From the NCBI GenBank assembly GCA_023376005.1, contig CM042156.1, forward strand, positions 41,797,633 through 41,861,632: a DNA stretch of 64,000 bases. Direction: 5' to 3'. Under the pieces are notes generated by a model. That model searched no databases, was not told where the DNA came from, and saw only the letters and a program-made list of their open reading frames with translations. The translations under genes and the position numbers were made by a program. Source of the stretch: Doryteuthis pealeii (taxonomy: Eukaryota; Mollusca; Cephalopoda; Myopsida; Loliginidae). How positions within the stretch are numbered: the first letter of the stretch is position 1; each line of letters begins with the position of its first letter. Shown here one piece after another: positions 21,130 to 33,734 of the stretch.

Positions 21130-21620
21130 AAATAAAATAAAAAAGATGGAAATTCACTTACCTCGGTGGCCAAAGGAAAAATGGCGCTCAAGAGTGGCTC
21201 TCATTATATAGAGTTTCGATTTTGTGAAGGTAAACCTGTGTGAGCGTAACAGAATTGCAAGAAGTGACATTGGACGGAGAGTGTAGAGTTGTTGAGAGAA
21301 TGTGGTTTAGTTTGACAACCAAATAAGTCAATTGTAGAAGTTATCCTTCAGATATAGAACAATATGATACTCACCGTTCGCAGTGGGGTTCTAACTACCG
21401 TCAAGTTAGTAGACGAAAACAACAGTCAAGCTGTAACTTAATACAGTCCTTGCATGCTGCTGGCATAATGCAAGTGATGGCTGAAGAGTGGGTACTTATC
21501 CTGTTCTTACTCACCCTGAAATCCAACAGCCAATCAAAACTCAGGAAGTGACTTGCCTGAGTTCATATGGAACAATCCAAAGCTCCATATATAAGCCTAC
21601 CAAACTCTAGTTTTAGTTTT
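21130..21620. promoter_or_regulatory. splice-donor and promoter-like cluster within HUS1 intron 2
   Basis: On the plus strand CCAAT (about 21530) and TATATAAG (about 21585) are spaced like a core promoter. On the minus strand three good donor matches lie within 360 bp: CAGG|GTGAGTAAG (about 21512), ACG|GTGAGTATC (about 21374) and CGAG|GTAAGTGAA (about 21162). It could be an LTR relic, a nested gene or chance; no protein is recognised. Confidence 0.25.
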
Positions 21621-22017
21621 GGCATTCATCATGTAACAGAGTTGAATACTTTAACACAAAATCCAACATCAATCAAATTCCGCGAATTACACAAGGTAGG
21701 AGTTAGACGGCTTGAGTTGGGATCTTTAAATTCTCCCAGGGGACTCATTCAAAGCAAATATGTGTGTCCAGGATCCACTAAATCAAAAGTTATAGCATCA
21801 TTGCCAATTGGAATACAACATAATGAAAGAAGTGAGTGGACTGTAAGAGGGATTATCTAAAAAAAAAAATAAACCTCATTTGGTCATATTTCATAAGAGT
21901 ATTTGATCAACAATGATTTTTCAGATGACCCTCATATGATCGTAATGACTAGTCTGACTTTTAATCAGTATGAAAAATTTTTAAAACAAAATAATTTAAA
22001 ACTGTGATTTTTAGCAG

Positions 22018-22117
22018 CAAAAATCGTAACAGGTTATGGGCCCAGTACATCCACTGCACCCATTATGGTTATGGGTGCAGTGGAAGCGTGGCTGGGCCCA
22101 TAACCTGTTATGATTTT
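22018..22117. repeat. GC-containing inverted repeat, about 46-bp arms
   Basis: CGTAACAGGTTATGGGCCCA and CCACTGCACCCAT on the left match the complementary right arm ending near 22117, with a few mismatches. The loop is about 5 bases. Confidence 0.8.
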
Positions 22118-23423
22118 TGTGGCCATCTTTAGGCTTCAAGCAAGAGTGCTGTCCAGCAGAATGCTTTGTATTAAGCAGAGCGTGATCCTTAGTGAAGAAT
22201 CCTTGTGTTTTTTCCTTGTGTCTTAATATTGAGTATGATCTTTTCGTTGTTCCTTGGTAAACCTCAGTCTTATAGGTCGTTTGTCAATGAGTGCAAATGG
22301 ACGTCTGTCTTCAGCTGATTAAGTAGTTAACCAACACGTATTCGGGTTGGTTGATTGGCTGAGATTTTAAACCACATGACCTCGCTTGGTCCTATAAATT
22401 TAAGTGGTGGATTGCTGCAACGGCTTATATCAAAATATTCCAACAAAAAAGAGAATGTTTCATTTATAAGAAGTAAGAATTATGTCACATTCTTTTGACG
22501 AGTATCATGATCTTTGTTATTTTTATCCTATTTTGTAGCAATATAGTTTTTCAACTTTTTTTTGGTGTATGATGCTATTGGTAGTCTAAAGTTTGTTAAG
22601 TATGATATTTAGTTATTAAAGGCTTCTATAGAAAATTAGTATATTTTATATTGTTTGGTTTTTGTTCAATTGAACTAAACATTTTCGGGTCTTCGCATAA
22701 ATGCGTCTGGCCTCCTGCCTAAAAAAAACGTTAAGCAGTGCCAGCTCAAAAAACAACCTGCGTTAAGGTGTTTTTCACCCCAATTTTTTTTTCGACAAGT
22801 AAATGTAAGTATTTTTAACGACCTCCCCTCTTTTAAAAGTATTTTTTTAGCAGTTTGAAGGCATTTTTAACGTCAAATACATTTTTTAGTGGTTTGAAGG
22901 CGTTTAACAGTAGCAACCAAGTTTTTTATCCGACAGTAAATGTAAATATTTCCCACCCCTTTAAAAAAATTTTTTTTAGCCCGGTATTTTCAGTTTTATT
23001 TTAAATTCAAACAACTGTCAACAAATTTTTTAATAATTGACTGAGTTCTGAAAAAGATAAAAACATTCTTAACAAACAACTGTTGCTTATTTTTTAAAAT
23101 GACCCAGTTTTGAAAAATTAAAAACCTAACCTAATCTTAACACTAACCCTAGCACCTATATGATTGTCCAGGGCATTTTTATTTCTAAACATTTTTTAGC
23201 AGTTTTTAGAACTGCTAAATGTTTAGAAATAAAATGCTTCCAACAGTAGGGCTTCAATCGTATGTGGGTTGTTTTTTCAGGCAGGACCACCTAATAGCAT
23301 TTTTTAGGACAGGAGGCAGGAGCATTTGTGAAGAGCCTCACATTTCTTTGCTAAATAGGAGAACTACTACTTGGATTTGTAAAAACAAAAAAACAGTTGT
23401 CTGTTAATAGATTAGTAAAAAAA
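22118..23423. other. HUS1 intron 2, no gene recognised
   Basis: T-rich sequence with a promoter-like ATTGG...TATAAAT pair near 22340-22400 and an inverted repeat at about 23180-23240 (AAAAATTGCT-like arms around GAACTGC). Nothing here is named with confidence. Confidence 0.35.
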
Positions 23424-23665
23424 GTCGTCGGGGTGGTAAAGTTGGTATCAGCCATCAGCGAGGTAGTCTATCAGCATTTCACTAGCGCTAGACCAAGGAG
23501 ATTTTTTAGCGTCTGAGGTGGAGCACCAAACCTTTCACAGAGCTCCTTACTTTACCGCACAGATCATCTGTGCTACTTATACGCTGAGTTGGCGAGGACC
23601 TGTACCGAACTAAGAACCTTGTGGTTTCTAGCGAACGCTCTACCGATGAGCTAACCGCCCTTAGG
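23424..23665 (-). mobile_element. SINE-A, copy 3 (indel-rich)
   Basis: Whole family length is present, but several single bases are missing relative to the other copies (for example CCAGTCAGC became CCATCAGC and GGCGGCC lost bases). Confidence 0.8.
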
Positions 23666-24001
23666 TTGATTAGTGCTGAGTGATAAATAACAACTATTAG
23701 ATATGACAAATATTTGAAAAAGCTGAGGAACATATTAACTGAAATGGTTGTTGTTTGTTACAATTTTTGTGCATTTTGAGGCTGCAAGTTTATGTGGAGA
23801 TCTTTATATCCCTAATGCTTTTCAGCCGTTTGTCTTTAGCATCACACATTACATGATAAACTTTGATTTTCTAAACATTGAACTAACTCTACATATACAT
23901 ATATATTATATATATCCACACCACTGAACAGGAAGGGAAGAGTGATACTAATGTTATATATATACATGCATGTACAAATTCATATTCATATGATTAATCA
24001 A

Positions 24002-24043
24002 TGCCTGAAGAAAGATATCAGAAGATCTGAAACACGTGTCGCA
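24002..24043 (+). ncRNA. hammerhead-like ribozyme motif in HUS1 intron
   Basis: Stem I TGC/GCA (24002-24004, 24041-24043), core CTGAAGA (24005-24011), stem II AGAT/ATCT (24013-24016, 24025-24028), GAAA (24029-24032), self-complementary stem III ACACGTGT and cleavage-site C at 24040. One unpaired A lies between the core and stem II. A (TA)n-rich stretch lies upstream, as in other members. Confidence 0.5.
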
Positions 24044-24179
24044 AATGTAAGATGAAATAAAATAAAAATTTTTTCTAAAAATATAATCATTTTCATGGGT
24101 AGCAATCCTGTATAACTTAAGAATGGAATTTGGTGGCTGAATAGTTCATGACCAATGCAACAAGCACTTTGGCTTGCTT

Positions 24180-24690
24180 AGGCTAGATGGGTAAGTGCGA
24201 TGAGGCTCTCCGATTGTTGAATGGTCAATGCCCTAGCACCTATATGACTTGTCAGATTCATATTTTTTATGGGCAGACCCTCGCAACCTTTTTATATTAT
24301 GTGCTAGAAGGTGGTGGCATGAGGTCTAAGTGTCCGGGTATGACGTTAAAACTAATGGTGAAGTTTCTAATTTGGAACTCTGGATAATGTGGGTACCTTC
24401 ATCACATTACTCCCAAGTTATTTGACACGGAGTGGTAGTCCCTTTTAGGATCTCATCTATGGACTTGATACATAAAAGAAAGCCACATCTACAACAAATT
24501 ACAAATCTTCAAAATGAAAGCAAAAATATATGTTAACAAAAACATTCTAAAGTTTCTTCACAAAAGAAAAAATATGTAAAAAAAAAAAACAACCTTTAGA
24601 AATTTTAAACATTATCACCAATTCATTTCACAACATAGTCGGTGCATTAATGCCATTGAGGTTGATATGCCGTAACAAGAACAAATCAAA
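24180..24690 (-). repeat. family V copy, degraded
   Basis: Matches the inner part of the 2.3-kb copy (CCTAGCACCTATATGA, GTGCTAGAAGGTGG) and the CGGAGTGGTAG end. The GGTTGATATGCCGTAA tail is at about 24658-24675. Many single-base losses. Confidence 0.6.
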
Positions 24691-24914
24691 ACAATCTCTC
24701 TATGGTTAGAATAGATGAAAAAGATGAGTTATTAAAAAGGGTTTTAAAAAATTGAATACCATCACGAATGATTAGAATAACTGTCTTCAGCATAAATACG
24801 TCAACAAGGGTTGACATGCACAGAAATCACCACCAACGCAAACCGTTATTTAATACATTTGCAATGTTATCTCATGTAGTAATGATTTTATTTTTTAATT
24901 TTTTTTTAACAGAG

Positions 24915-25083
24915 TCTTTCTTTGATGAATTTATGTTGGAATGGCCTTTCCAAAGAGATATGAGATATTCTTGAGTTGGTTCGAAAATTTACTAAGGGCA
25001 TGAAAACTGCCCAGTTGCAAAGTGGATTCAAAATTAAAAATTAAAACTTAAAACACACCCTTGCTCACGGTAGGGTGGACATG
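24915..25083 (+). CDS. HUS1: HUS1 exon 3 (frame-disrupted)
   Basis: After a long T-tract acceptor (TTTTTTAACAGAG) the frame continues from residue 60: SFFDEFMLEW aligns with human NFFNEFQMEG. Homology then continues but changes frame several times: EIFL (human EIYLEL), MKTAQ then FKIKN (human LKTAQNARALKIKL) and PLLTV (human PCLTV). At least three indels are needed, and TGA/TAA codons interrupt any single frame. The exon ends at either CACG|GTAGGG (25069) or CATG|GTAGTT (25083). It may be a decayed gene, but nearby repeats also show excess one-base deletions, so uncorrected sequence errors are at least as likely. Confidence 0.75.
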
Positions 25084-25148
25084 GTAGTTCTGATATTTTA
25101 ATTAGCATTCCAGTTGTTTGTTTTTTTATTTGAGGTTATTGTTATTTT

Positions 25149-25880
25149 GAGGGGAGGAGTGTGGCAAGTGACCACAGAAATTGGAACTCGCACATCGCTC
25201 GTCATTGAAATACTGTTGAAATTCCGCACAGGCAGTGCCAGAGTAACCGGATGAATCAAGTCTCGTGAGTGAGGGATTGGAAGCTACTTTGAATGTGAGT
25301 GAATGTCGAGGTTTGCTTAGGGATGCAGAGTGAGTAGGATGTACCAGTTACTGTGTATTTAAGGGCATGCCGACTCCAGATCGGGGAGATAAAGGTAAAG
25401 TAGATTTTTGGCTAGCTGAGAACAATGGAAGAGAAAAATGTATTTGGATTTGCAGTCGAGAAGAGAAGTAGATATGTATGCAGTCACATTTATAACTGGC
25501 TCAAAGGGAGCATTAGCTAGTATTTTGGACGCAAGGAAAGGAGATAGGAACAGGAAAAAATACACACGGCGCTTCTTTATGTGAGAGATTGTTAGCAGAC
25601 TGAAGACTTTGGCATGTGGGGAAGCATATGCGCTCCGGCTTAAAACTGTGGCCCTCCACCAGTTACTTTCATTTTATTACAGTATGTAGATAAGAAATGA
25701 CGGAGGTTCCATGTGGATAGTTACCTGACGTTACTGTCGGTTAATACTTTTTAACTTTGTATCCTTGGAGGTGTGGGATTAGGTGCATGAGAATTAAGTT
25801 TTTATGCGGTTATAAACTCTTTTGGCTTGTTTTTTTTTTTTTTTTTTTTAATAAAGTATATAAAAAACAAAAAGGTCTTT
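25149..25880 (+). mobile_element. putative LTR (3' LTR or solo LTR) in HUS1 intron 3
   Basis: A purine tract GAGGGGAGGAG (25149-25159) is followed at once by TGTGGC, the usual start of an LTR. A TATTTAAG box at about 25356 and AATAAA at about 25850 would fit U3-R-U5 order. The right boundary is not clear and no second LTR or pol fragment was found. Confidence 0.35.
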
Positions 25881-26049
25881 ATTAATTATTATCTAAGAAA
25901 TGAACAAGACTGCCCAGCAAAGGAAAATTAACGAATCAAGCCCACCAGAGGCAGAAAGAAGGAATAGGTGACCGAACAGTAAGAGATAAAAGTAAAGCCA
26001 TCTATATATCTCATTCTCATCTGTCTTCTCTCTCTTCATTATTACAGCA

Positions 26050-26335
26050 GAAATGGAGGCGTGTGGTCTAATGGTTAGAGTCATAGGAAATGGAACGTCA
26101 ACCGAGTTCAAATTCTGGAACGAAGCTCGTTTGCATTTCAATTAGCGCTTAATACCTTGGGAAAGGTGTGAATCCAATTCTCCTCCAGCTATGGGTAAAT
26201 AGGCAAGGCAGACTGGAGCTCCTTAACCATTGGTAGGTAAACAGTTAGAAGAAGGAAATTGATTAAACTGTTTATTGCTTAAGAAATTGATATGTGTCGC
26301 ATCTGCTCGTACAGGGGGTTGGTAATATTTATATA
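26050..26335 (+). mobile_element. SINE-B copy (indel-rich)
   Basis: Recognisable from GGAGGCGTGTGGTCTAATGG to the CTGCTCGTACAGGGGG end, followed by (TA)n. Many single-base losses compared with the 48.3-kb copy. Confidence 0.8.
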
Positions 26336-26874
26336 TTTATATATATATATATAATTATATACCAGCAGATTAGTGGGTATATAGAATATATTATATGAAA
26401 CATTAATGGTGTTACAATTATATTTCTTCAGTGTATTATTTCAACTTTTTGCATTGATTGAATTTTTTTTTTTAGATAAATTTTTTTTTTGCAAACATTA
26501 CATTAGTTTAATTAGTCTAGACAGGATTACCAAACATGGGTCGTTATAGGCCACAACGGTTCTTGATGCAAGAGGTTTCTGATACATTTAATATCATGTT
26601 AACTTACTAAATATTCTGGACGAGGACTTGTTACTGATAACATTGTGGAAACATTCTGGTATTTAGGAGGAGTGCGTCTCCGTCTCTGCTCAGAAATTGC
26701 TAAACCAGTGACTATTTAAATAACGTCCAGTATATTGTTAGATTTTCTTTAATTCTGTTTGTTTTAATGTCTTGTTTTTAGTTTAAATAAACAGAATTAA
26801 ACGACAAAATCTATATTATTATTGTTTATCTATCTATCTCAGTCCTATTCCAAATATATATCCATATTCTATTA

Positions 26875-27065
26875 AACAAGAATTACGAACAATTAACGTT
26901 AAATGAAAAGAATTATGACAAATTACGAATAAATGAAACAGAAATTACGAAAATTTCTAATAAATGAACAGATTAGACAATTTCCTATAAATCAAACGAA
27001 TTACGACAATTTCTATTAAATAACAGAATTACCACCAATTTCTATAAATAAAGAATTACGACAAT
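26875..27065. repeat. degenerate minisatellite, about 35-bp unit
   Basis: Repeats of AATTACGACAATTTCTATTA with AAATGAACAG, about five irregular units. Confidence 0.6.
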
Positions 27066-28240
27066 AAGAATTCAGCAAAAAAGAGAAGCCCCTCTAAAAT
27101 CATTTAATGATAAGCTGGTTGTTTTCTTCAAGTAACCGACATAAGTGGGGAGTTTATTTAAATAGTCCACCGGGTAGGCAATTTTCTGAAGGCAGGAGAC
27201 AGTGGACGCCACTTCATACATAAATTACCGACTTCTCTAGAGTTTAATGTAGGCTAATTCCAAACCAAACATTGACATATCTTAAAAGTAAACTTCAGTT
27301 TCACAATTGCACTATACTTTCAGCTAATGTTGCATTCTTTGAATAAATCGTTTTGAAATAATCGTTTGGTTAAACTTTAATTTTTGTGCATTTACAGCAC
27401 ATTATCATGAATTGACATGGAAGATAAATTTTGTTTTTTACTTTTTTTCTAGAGCATTCTTCTGGTAGGAAGTATTGAACAGCATAATATGTGTCGGCTG
27501 TTATTTTCTTTCTTATCCAGCCGCACCGTGAAAAAGTTTGGTGATGCCTGGCTTAGATATATTTTATTTTCAATAACATTTTAATCAATGCAAAAATAAG
27601 CAATAGTTATTTTCGTTTAAGATAGAGACAGTAATACAAAACTGTGGTAATTTTCAGATTAGAGAAAGTGTTTTAATAGCACCAATTAGGTCCTTAGTAT
27701 AAACTAGTTGAGCTAAACACTGAATAATAATTAATTAAATACAACGTTCTATAGTATAATAGTAATAGTATGTCATTTATTATATACTATATTCAAATGA
27801 ATATACATAATATTAATAGTGAAAATATAAAATTGAATTGAATGAACGGCTAATGGCTATAGATTTGCGCGTGGGCGTTTAAAAAAAAGAACACCACGAG
27901 ACGCGTGTTTATAGACATAAAAAAAATAAAGAAAAAAAACGCGTTCATTTCGAAAATCGTTTTTGAAGATAAAGTTTTCGTTTGAAATCGATACGACAAT
28001 AAAATAATTATATTAGTAATATTAAGATATATATAATTTGCATTGGTATTGTTAATTATTATTATAATATTATTATTATATGTCTGCTATGTTGAAAAGA
28101 TAAAAATTTAGGTAATCAAATGTTGTAGTTTATATTTACTGGATTATATTTCACCCTGCTAAGTGTTGGTAATGTCTGCTAATTTAAATATGGGTTGTGT
28201 TTGAACATAATTCAATTGTCTGTACATTTTTTCTTTTATA
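27066..28240. other. HUS1 intron 3, AT-rich, nothing recognised
   Basis: No repeat family from this window and no open frame with homology. Confidence 0.4.
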
Positions 28241-28350
28241 CCAATGCAACTGGACTATAGTCGTAATGTTGTTCATGATATTTCTGTGGTTGTGCTTCCT
28301 AAAAAGAATGTGGAGTTGACTATGAAGAACAGAAATGCAGAATTTGAAAT
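28241..28350 (+). CDS. HUS1: HUS1 exon 4 (frame-disrupted)
   Basis: SRNVVHDISVVVLPKK aligns with human SRIVTHDIPIKVIPRK. Homology then continues in shifted frames as W, S, DYEE, EM, EFEM, matching the human stretch after LWKDLQEP. Two proline codons appear as CA instead of CCA, which is exactly the loss of one C from a CC pair each time. The left border is uncertain: AG at 28259-28260 would start the exon at Arg, while the in-frame PMQLDYS before it may also be coding. The right donor is probably GAAAT|GTAGTG. Exons for the C-terminal half were not found before or after the nearby gap. Confidence 0.75.
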
Positions 28351-28495
28351 GTAGTGTTTTGAAATCTTGATTTTAACAATTCCTTTATTTAAAAAAAACA
28401 ATATATTAATTATAGTATTATGATTTTGTTTGTTAAAGGGTATAATTAATTGTTTAGTAATAGGGTGTACAATTATGAATTTTGTTTAGTAATTA

Positions 28496-28672
28496 GGGTG
28501 GTCAGAAAAACCGAACACAATTTTGTAATAAATGTTATTTTATGGGGGGGTTAGGGGGTTAGTTAGGGTTGGGTTTATGGTTTTGGGTAGTTTAATGGAA
28601 AAAACAGCATTAGTTAAAATTAACGATTTATTACAAATTTGTGTGTTTCTGTTTTTTTCCTGGGGCCTATTA
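28496..28672. mobile_element. foldback repeat family G with TTAGGG-like core
   Basis: Inverted ends (GGTCAGAAAAACCGAACACA ... TTTGTAATAAAT and its complement) surround a TTAGGG/TTAGTTAGGG centre at 28548-28575. Related pieces are inside family F at 7620-7720 and at about 50845-50930. Confidence 0.55.
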
Positions 28673-28900
28673 TATAAAGTTCATAAATACATATATTACT
28701 ATATTTTATTATAAATGGAGATTGGTGTGTCAGTTGTACTGAAAATATTAGTACAAAGTCACAATTCCTTGTTTTTGCGTAATTATGGATTTTCTTTTTA
28801 TTTAATTATTGATAAATTGTTTGATTATTATATGTTGGTTATTAATATAAATGCATGTTGCTATATGGTTTGTGTTATGGAAGGTAATTTGCATTTGTTT

Positions 28901-29000
28901 NNNNNNNNNNNNNNNNNNNNNNNNNNNNNNNNNNNNNNNNNNNNNNNNNNNNNNNNNNNNNNNNNNNNNNNNNNNNNNNNNNNNNNNNNNNNNNNNNNNN
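28901..29000. other. assembly gap (100 N)
   Basis: Exactly 100 N, the usual placeholder for a gap of unknown size. The rest of HUS1 may be affected. Confidence 0.98.
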
Positions 29001-29819
29001 CACTCTCAAACACATGTACTGATATTGGGCGAGACATGATTGCGCAGATAGGCAAAGAGGAAAAACAATAGATCTGCTACACCACCATTCAAACAGGAAT
29101 GGTTGCTCGATCCATACACCTTCGTCCAAGCATATCCGGGAGGATAGCTTCATTGTAAAACGTTTCACATGTTCATTTCATCGCTGACATTTGTGGGTCT
29201 GTAACACAAGATACAGTTATGCTTCTAACAATAAAATCCAAAATCAAAAAGCAACAACTATGGACTTAGACTGACCCAATAGATGAAAGTGCAAATAGGC
29301 TACATCTGATAAATAAAAAAATTGATAAACTCAGCGCTTATGGAATGCGAAACACTCCTCTTTTGAGGAGTATCTTCAGATCATAGAATTAGTCCAGCCA
29401 AACTTATGCCTATCTACATAGAAAAAAATGGGCAAACCAGTAATCTATATGATATGACTGATCCTCACTTGCCAACTGTGATATATTGATTGCTACTCAT
29501 AACAGTAAGAAATAAGTCTTGACATGCTCCATGAAGACATCTGTGAGGTACACTCCAAATGAGGAATACAAAACTTTGTTTAAATGCCCAGCAAGAATTA
29601 GTGTGACTGAATGCATCTGATCAAAGAACAAAACACACTGGTCTATTGGGAGACTGAAGCAGTTAGGAGTAAAGAGGAAGTATCTCAATGTAATAAAACA
29701 AGCCCAACTAACACCAAAATTCAAAGAAAAACTTTAGAAATCCCAGGAGAACTACAGCGAAACATACAAAACTGAATAGAATACAAGAACAAATGAATAA
29801 ATGATATGCAATAAGGACA
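29001..29819 (+). other. unassigned sequence between gap and LINE relic
   Basis: Could be the decayed upstream half of the LINE that follows; no motif confirms it. A small perfect hairpin ACTCCTC-TTTT-GAGGAGT is at about 29352-29369. Confidence 0.3.
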
Positions 29820-30895
29820 TATCATTAGCATTATCAAATTGTAACCAAGTTAGATTCAAAAAAATTGATCCACAACTCCCAATCCTGACTATTCATCAAA
29901 ATCATAGGTGGTTTGGAGCAAAAAATCCTTGACGGCAACTCTACTATTTGTAGATTCACCAAGGCTTTGATTCCACACAGAGCAAATACTACTAGCTATA
30001 GCCTCCCAAAAGAAAAACAGTTACCGCCATAATGATGCTCTACCAAACACTAAACGATTCACCAGATAGTGACACGGATTAATGACATTGCTTGCCTTAG
30101 ATCCTAAAGTAGAACGTTACGCGCCATACATATTTCATAAATGCCTAGGACAACATACTTCAAACATCATTAAATCCCATAAAAGAAAGGCCTTGCACTA
30201 AAAAAGACAAGAAGCAGGTGATATCCTGAGAAGCTATGTGGGACTTCCAGATGATCGGAACTTCTTGCAAATACACCTGCACAAGCCTTAGAAAAGGCAG
30301 CACAGAACACCAGGCCTACATATGAAATCAGATAAAACTGATCATGTTTTTAAAAATGAAGGAGAATCCCACATTCTTATAAAAACACTGCCAAACTTCG
30401 TGGAACAATTCATGTACCAAGTAGTAATATCTCAATCCACAGAAAGTGATGTTAATGCATGCATAGGAAGGAATGGTATGCTATAAATAGACTATCAGCA
30501 TATAGACTTGTACGAGCTACTCCACTTGGACTCTACGAAAATGACTCGAAGAATAAACTAGAGGGGAGCTGCATAACTGAATGCCGATGAACAATCTTAA
30601 ACAACACTGCATGAGAACACAGCTTTATGGCACTTTTTCCATATCACACAGACTATCCGAGTAAAAGGACATACATGCGGAATTACAGAGAGTAGGACAA
30701 ACAAAATGTGTTCTCTTTTGGAAGCCAGCACATGGGTATGCGGTGTGTGGGCCATCAGCAGGACGTACGTTGACCATTTCTCCACAGATATGGATGCTCT
30801 GCAGAGGACCTTCCGGCGGCAATGACGTGATAGGGACAGGTGTGGGCAAAATGATTGTCATGTATCCCATTCTTACTAGCACGATATGATGATGA
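29820..30895 (+). pseudogene. RTE-like LINE reverse transcriptase relic
   Basis: In shifting frames it keeps the order of the family's ORF2: KIDPQLPILTIHQNH, FTKALIPHRAN (for F-KAFDSIHRG), VTAIMMLYQT, a catalytic YADD region decayed to LPDD near 30255, LLANTPAQALEKAAQ, SDKTD, FVEQFMYQ...STESDVN, STWTL, KLEG, QLYGTF, WKPAHGY, GCSAEDLPAAM and a TGATGATGATGA tail at 30885-30898. Endonuclease and N-terminal RT were not recognised. It is heavily decayed and inactive. Confidence 0.8.
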
Positions 30896-33734
30896 TGACC
30901 CTATAGTTTTAATAGTTATCTTCTTGAGAATCTATAATGATTGTAATAAGAATGATGGTGACTGGTGTTGTTGGTTTCAGCATTGTCAACATTTGTGAGT
31001 TATTTAATGTGAAAATCAATTTAACAATTAGTGGTCTTCAGTTATACAAGGACAAATGTCATAATCTTTTTAGATGGGTAACACACTCCTTCTCAAACAA
31101 CTATTTGACTCATAGATAGGAACCTAGGCAGGTAATGACTCTAGTACGTAGTGTTTATATCTATTTCAGCCTGTTCATTTAATTAGCTAGATAGAAAAGC
31201 TAGATTGGATTTTTCTCCTAATGTATATAGTTTATTATGACTTTCATATTTTATTGAAAAGAATACTTTGTATTAAGTAAGTACTTTCTTTTGTGACCCC
31301 ACATGGTAATATTTTGTTAGACAGCAATGTCATGACTTTTTTTTTTTAAAACACTGTTGCAATACTGGTAACACTAAAGCAGTTGGCCAAAAACAATCAC
31401 ATTTTGGTGCAATATTAAAAATATACTTTTTTACAGCCTTTTAGATTTTTCTTACTAATTATTACTACATTGTTGAAGACATTTTTGCATCATCTGATAA
31501 AAATAACTAAGTTTAAAAGAAAGAAAAGATAGGAACCTGGAGTTTTTAAGATTGGTGGACATAGCCATTATATGAAATCTAATAAAAAAACATGTGCATA
31601 GTTGGAACAACTCTTATAATAAAATTATATATCTAGATGTTTAGATGATGCCAGTTCCAAATTTGCCGATACTTTTGAATTACACAGTTTCAATGATTTC
31701 CTTTTTCAGCATTTTTTGAACACAGGATTGTGTGGGTGCAACATCCCATAATCACTTATCTAATCCATGTCACTTAATTTTCTATTTGATTGTAAAATTA
31801 TCTCAAGTGTAAGATTTGAAGATGCAATGACATTAAAAAGTAATAAAAGCTATTACAGCTTAAATAAGAGGGAGATTTCAGAGTTGCTTCAATTAATTGA
31901 AACTCACTGGAATCAGTTTATTGAATTTCAGTGACTATTTTGAAGAAAATAACATTCATTTCTGTTTGGAAAAATACAGCTTTGGACACCACCTCGTATT
32001 CAATAGAATTCTACTGAATTATTTACAGAAACACTATTACCATAATAGAAGATTTATTTAAAAAATAAGCAATCACTAAAGGCCGCCTTATCAACACCAC
32101 TAAGCCTAATGTTGACTTCTCATTTCTAATTTCAAATGAAAAAATAAATAATAAAGGATGTTATAAAATTTAAATTAGTTCTCTTTTGAAAAATGATAAT
32201 GATTAAGGTAAGGCATTGAATGAACTCTACACAACTATAATCATTCAAAAATCATCACTACATTGAATTTTTGCTGTGTGTACATTAAATACATACAAAA
32301 ACTTGATATTTATAATTATTTATGATATAGATTTGCAAATAAAAATAAAAAAATATATTTTGAAGTATTGTATCGATTATGTGGTTGTAATCAAAGTCAA
32401 AATTGACAACTTTTTCTTAAACTATTGTTTTAGTAGTTAAATTTTTACATAATATTTTATGAAGAGAGCAATTTCTTCAAATAATTGTTTTATTTGTATA
32501 GGTATTTTTATTAATTATCTGTTAAACTACATGTAAAATAGATATCTGGATAGAAATATCTGACAGAATGGAAAGAATTAAAACATAAAACGAATTTTGG
32601 TGTTTTTTTTTTTGTTATAAATTTTTTTTTTTTTCATCTATTATGTCTTCACCTATCGCCTTCATTAGTTCATGATTTTGAAAAATGTTGTTTAGCAAAA
32701 AAAATTATTGAGAAACATTACAACTGTTTAAGTGCTATGTCATGGTGAAGTAAATTAAGGAATATTGGATTGTTATGAAAATTTAGATCTAGAACCAAAA
32801 AATGTTTGAATTATACAATATTTCACTTGACATTCAAACAATGATATTTTCAATCTTTTAATCATAGCTTAATCAATGGTCATAATCACAATTTTGAATT
32901 ACTTTTGGTTCCCACTTTTAAAGTTTTTACATGATCAGCATTTCTAATTACATGTCATGACAACCTCATTGACAATTGGATGTTCTCCAATATTTTTTCT
33001 AAAATTAAAAATATTTCAAACATATCTGAACAGATCATGCAAACAATGTATATTTAGATATATAAATATTCCATCCAAATTTGTTTTTATGCCCCTCCCA
33101 AATATGTATAATACAGTATGAAATATGCCACAATAATATGATTTTTGATATCACTCAATCTTCATTTTAAGAGGCCCAGATTTGGCATGCATTAGAAAAA
33201 TTATGGAAATGAAAGATTTATTATACAAAGAATGTTGAATTGAAAACAATTTCTAACACCTTTTATCATTTTCTGGGAGATAAATTGGTTTTTGAACTAT
33301 TTTACAATTGACAAGTTCTTTTAGAATCAGCCTCATCAACCTGGATCTTTGGCCATTGTTTATGGTTCTACAATTGATATCTTTTTGGCATTGCCCAAAC
33401 ATTTTAGGATCCTCAAATTAACTTGTCCTTGTGTCAAACTTTGCCTTTGTTAGTGGAAGGGGTTGGGAATAATACTATTATTCATGTCAGTCGGACACTT
33501 ATTTTTATTGGATAATTTGCATTGGTTCAGTTATTCTCTTTGTATGGAATTGGGGGTGGAAATAGCGTGGGGTGTTTGTTTCGCTACCAATTTGGTAGGA
33601 ATTCATATGATTTAATTTAAAAAATTTTAAATGCTAAAGACTGATCAATTTACACAGACATTTTTGCTCTTACAATTGAAAAAAAAAAATGGATGTAGTG
33701 TTTGCATTTTCCATTTCACAGTAATGCCTTTTGG
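30896..33734. other. AT-rich, no gene or repeat recognised
   Basis: Long stretch with no window repeat family, which contrasts with the repeat-dense flanks. Confidence 0.4.

Noticed and set aside
29352..29369. Histone 3' stem-loop
   Set aside because: The hairpin ACTCCTC-TTTT-GAGGAGT lacks the conserved histone stem sequence and no histone frame is near.
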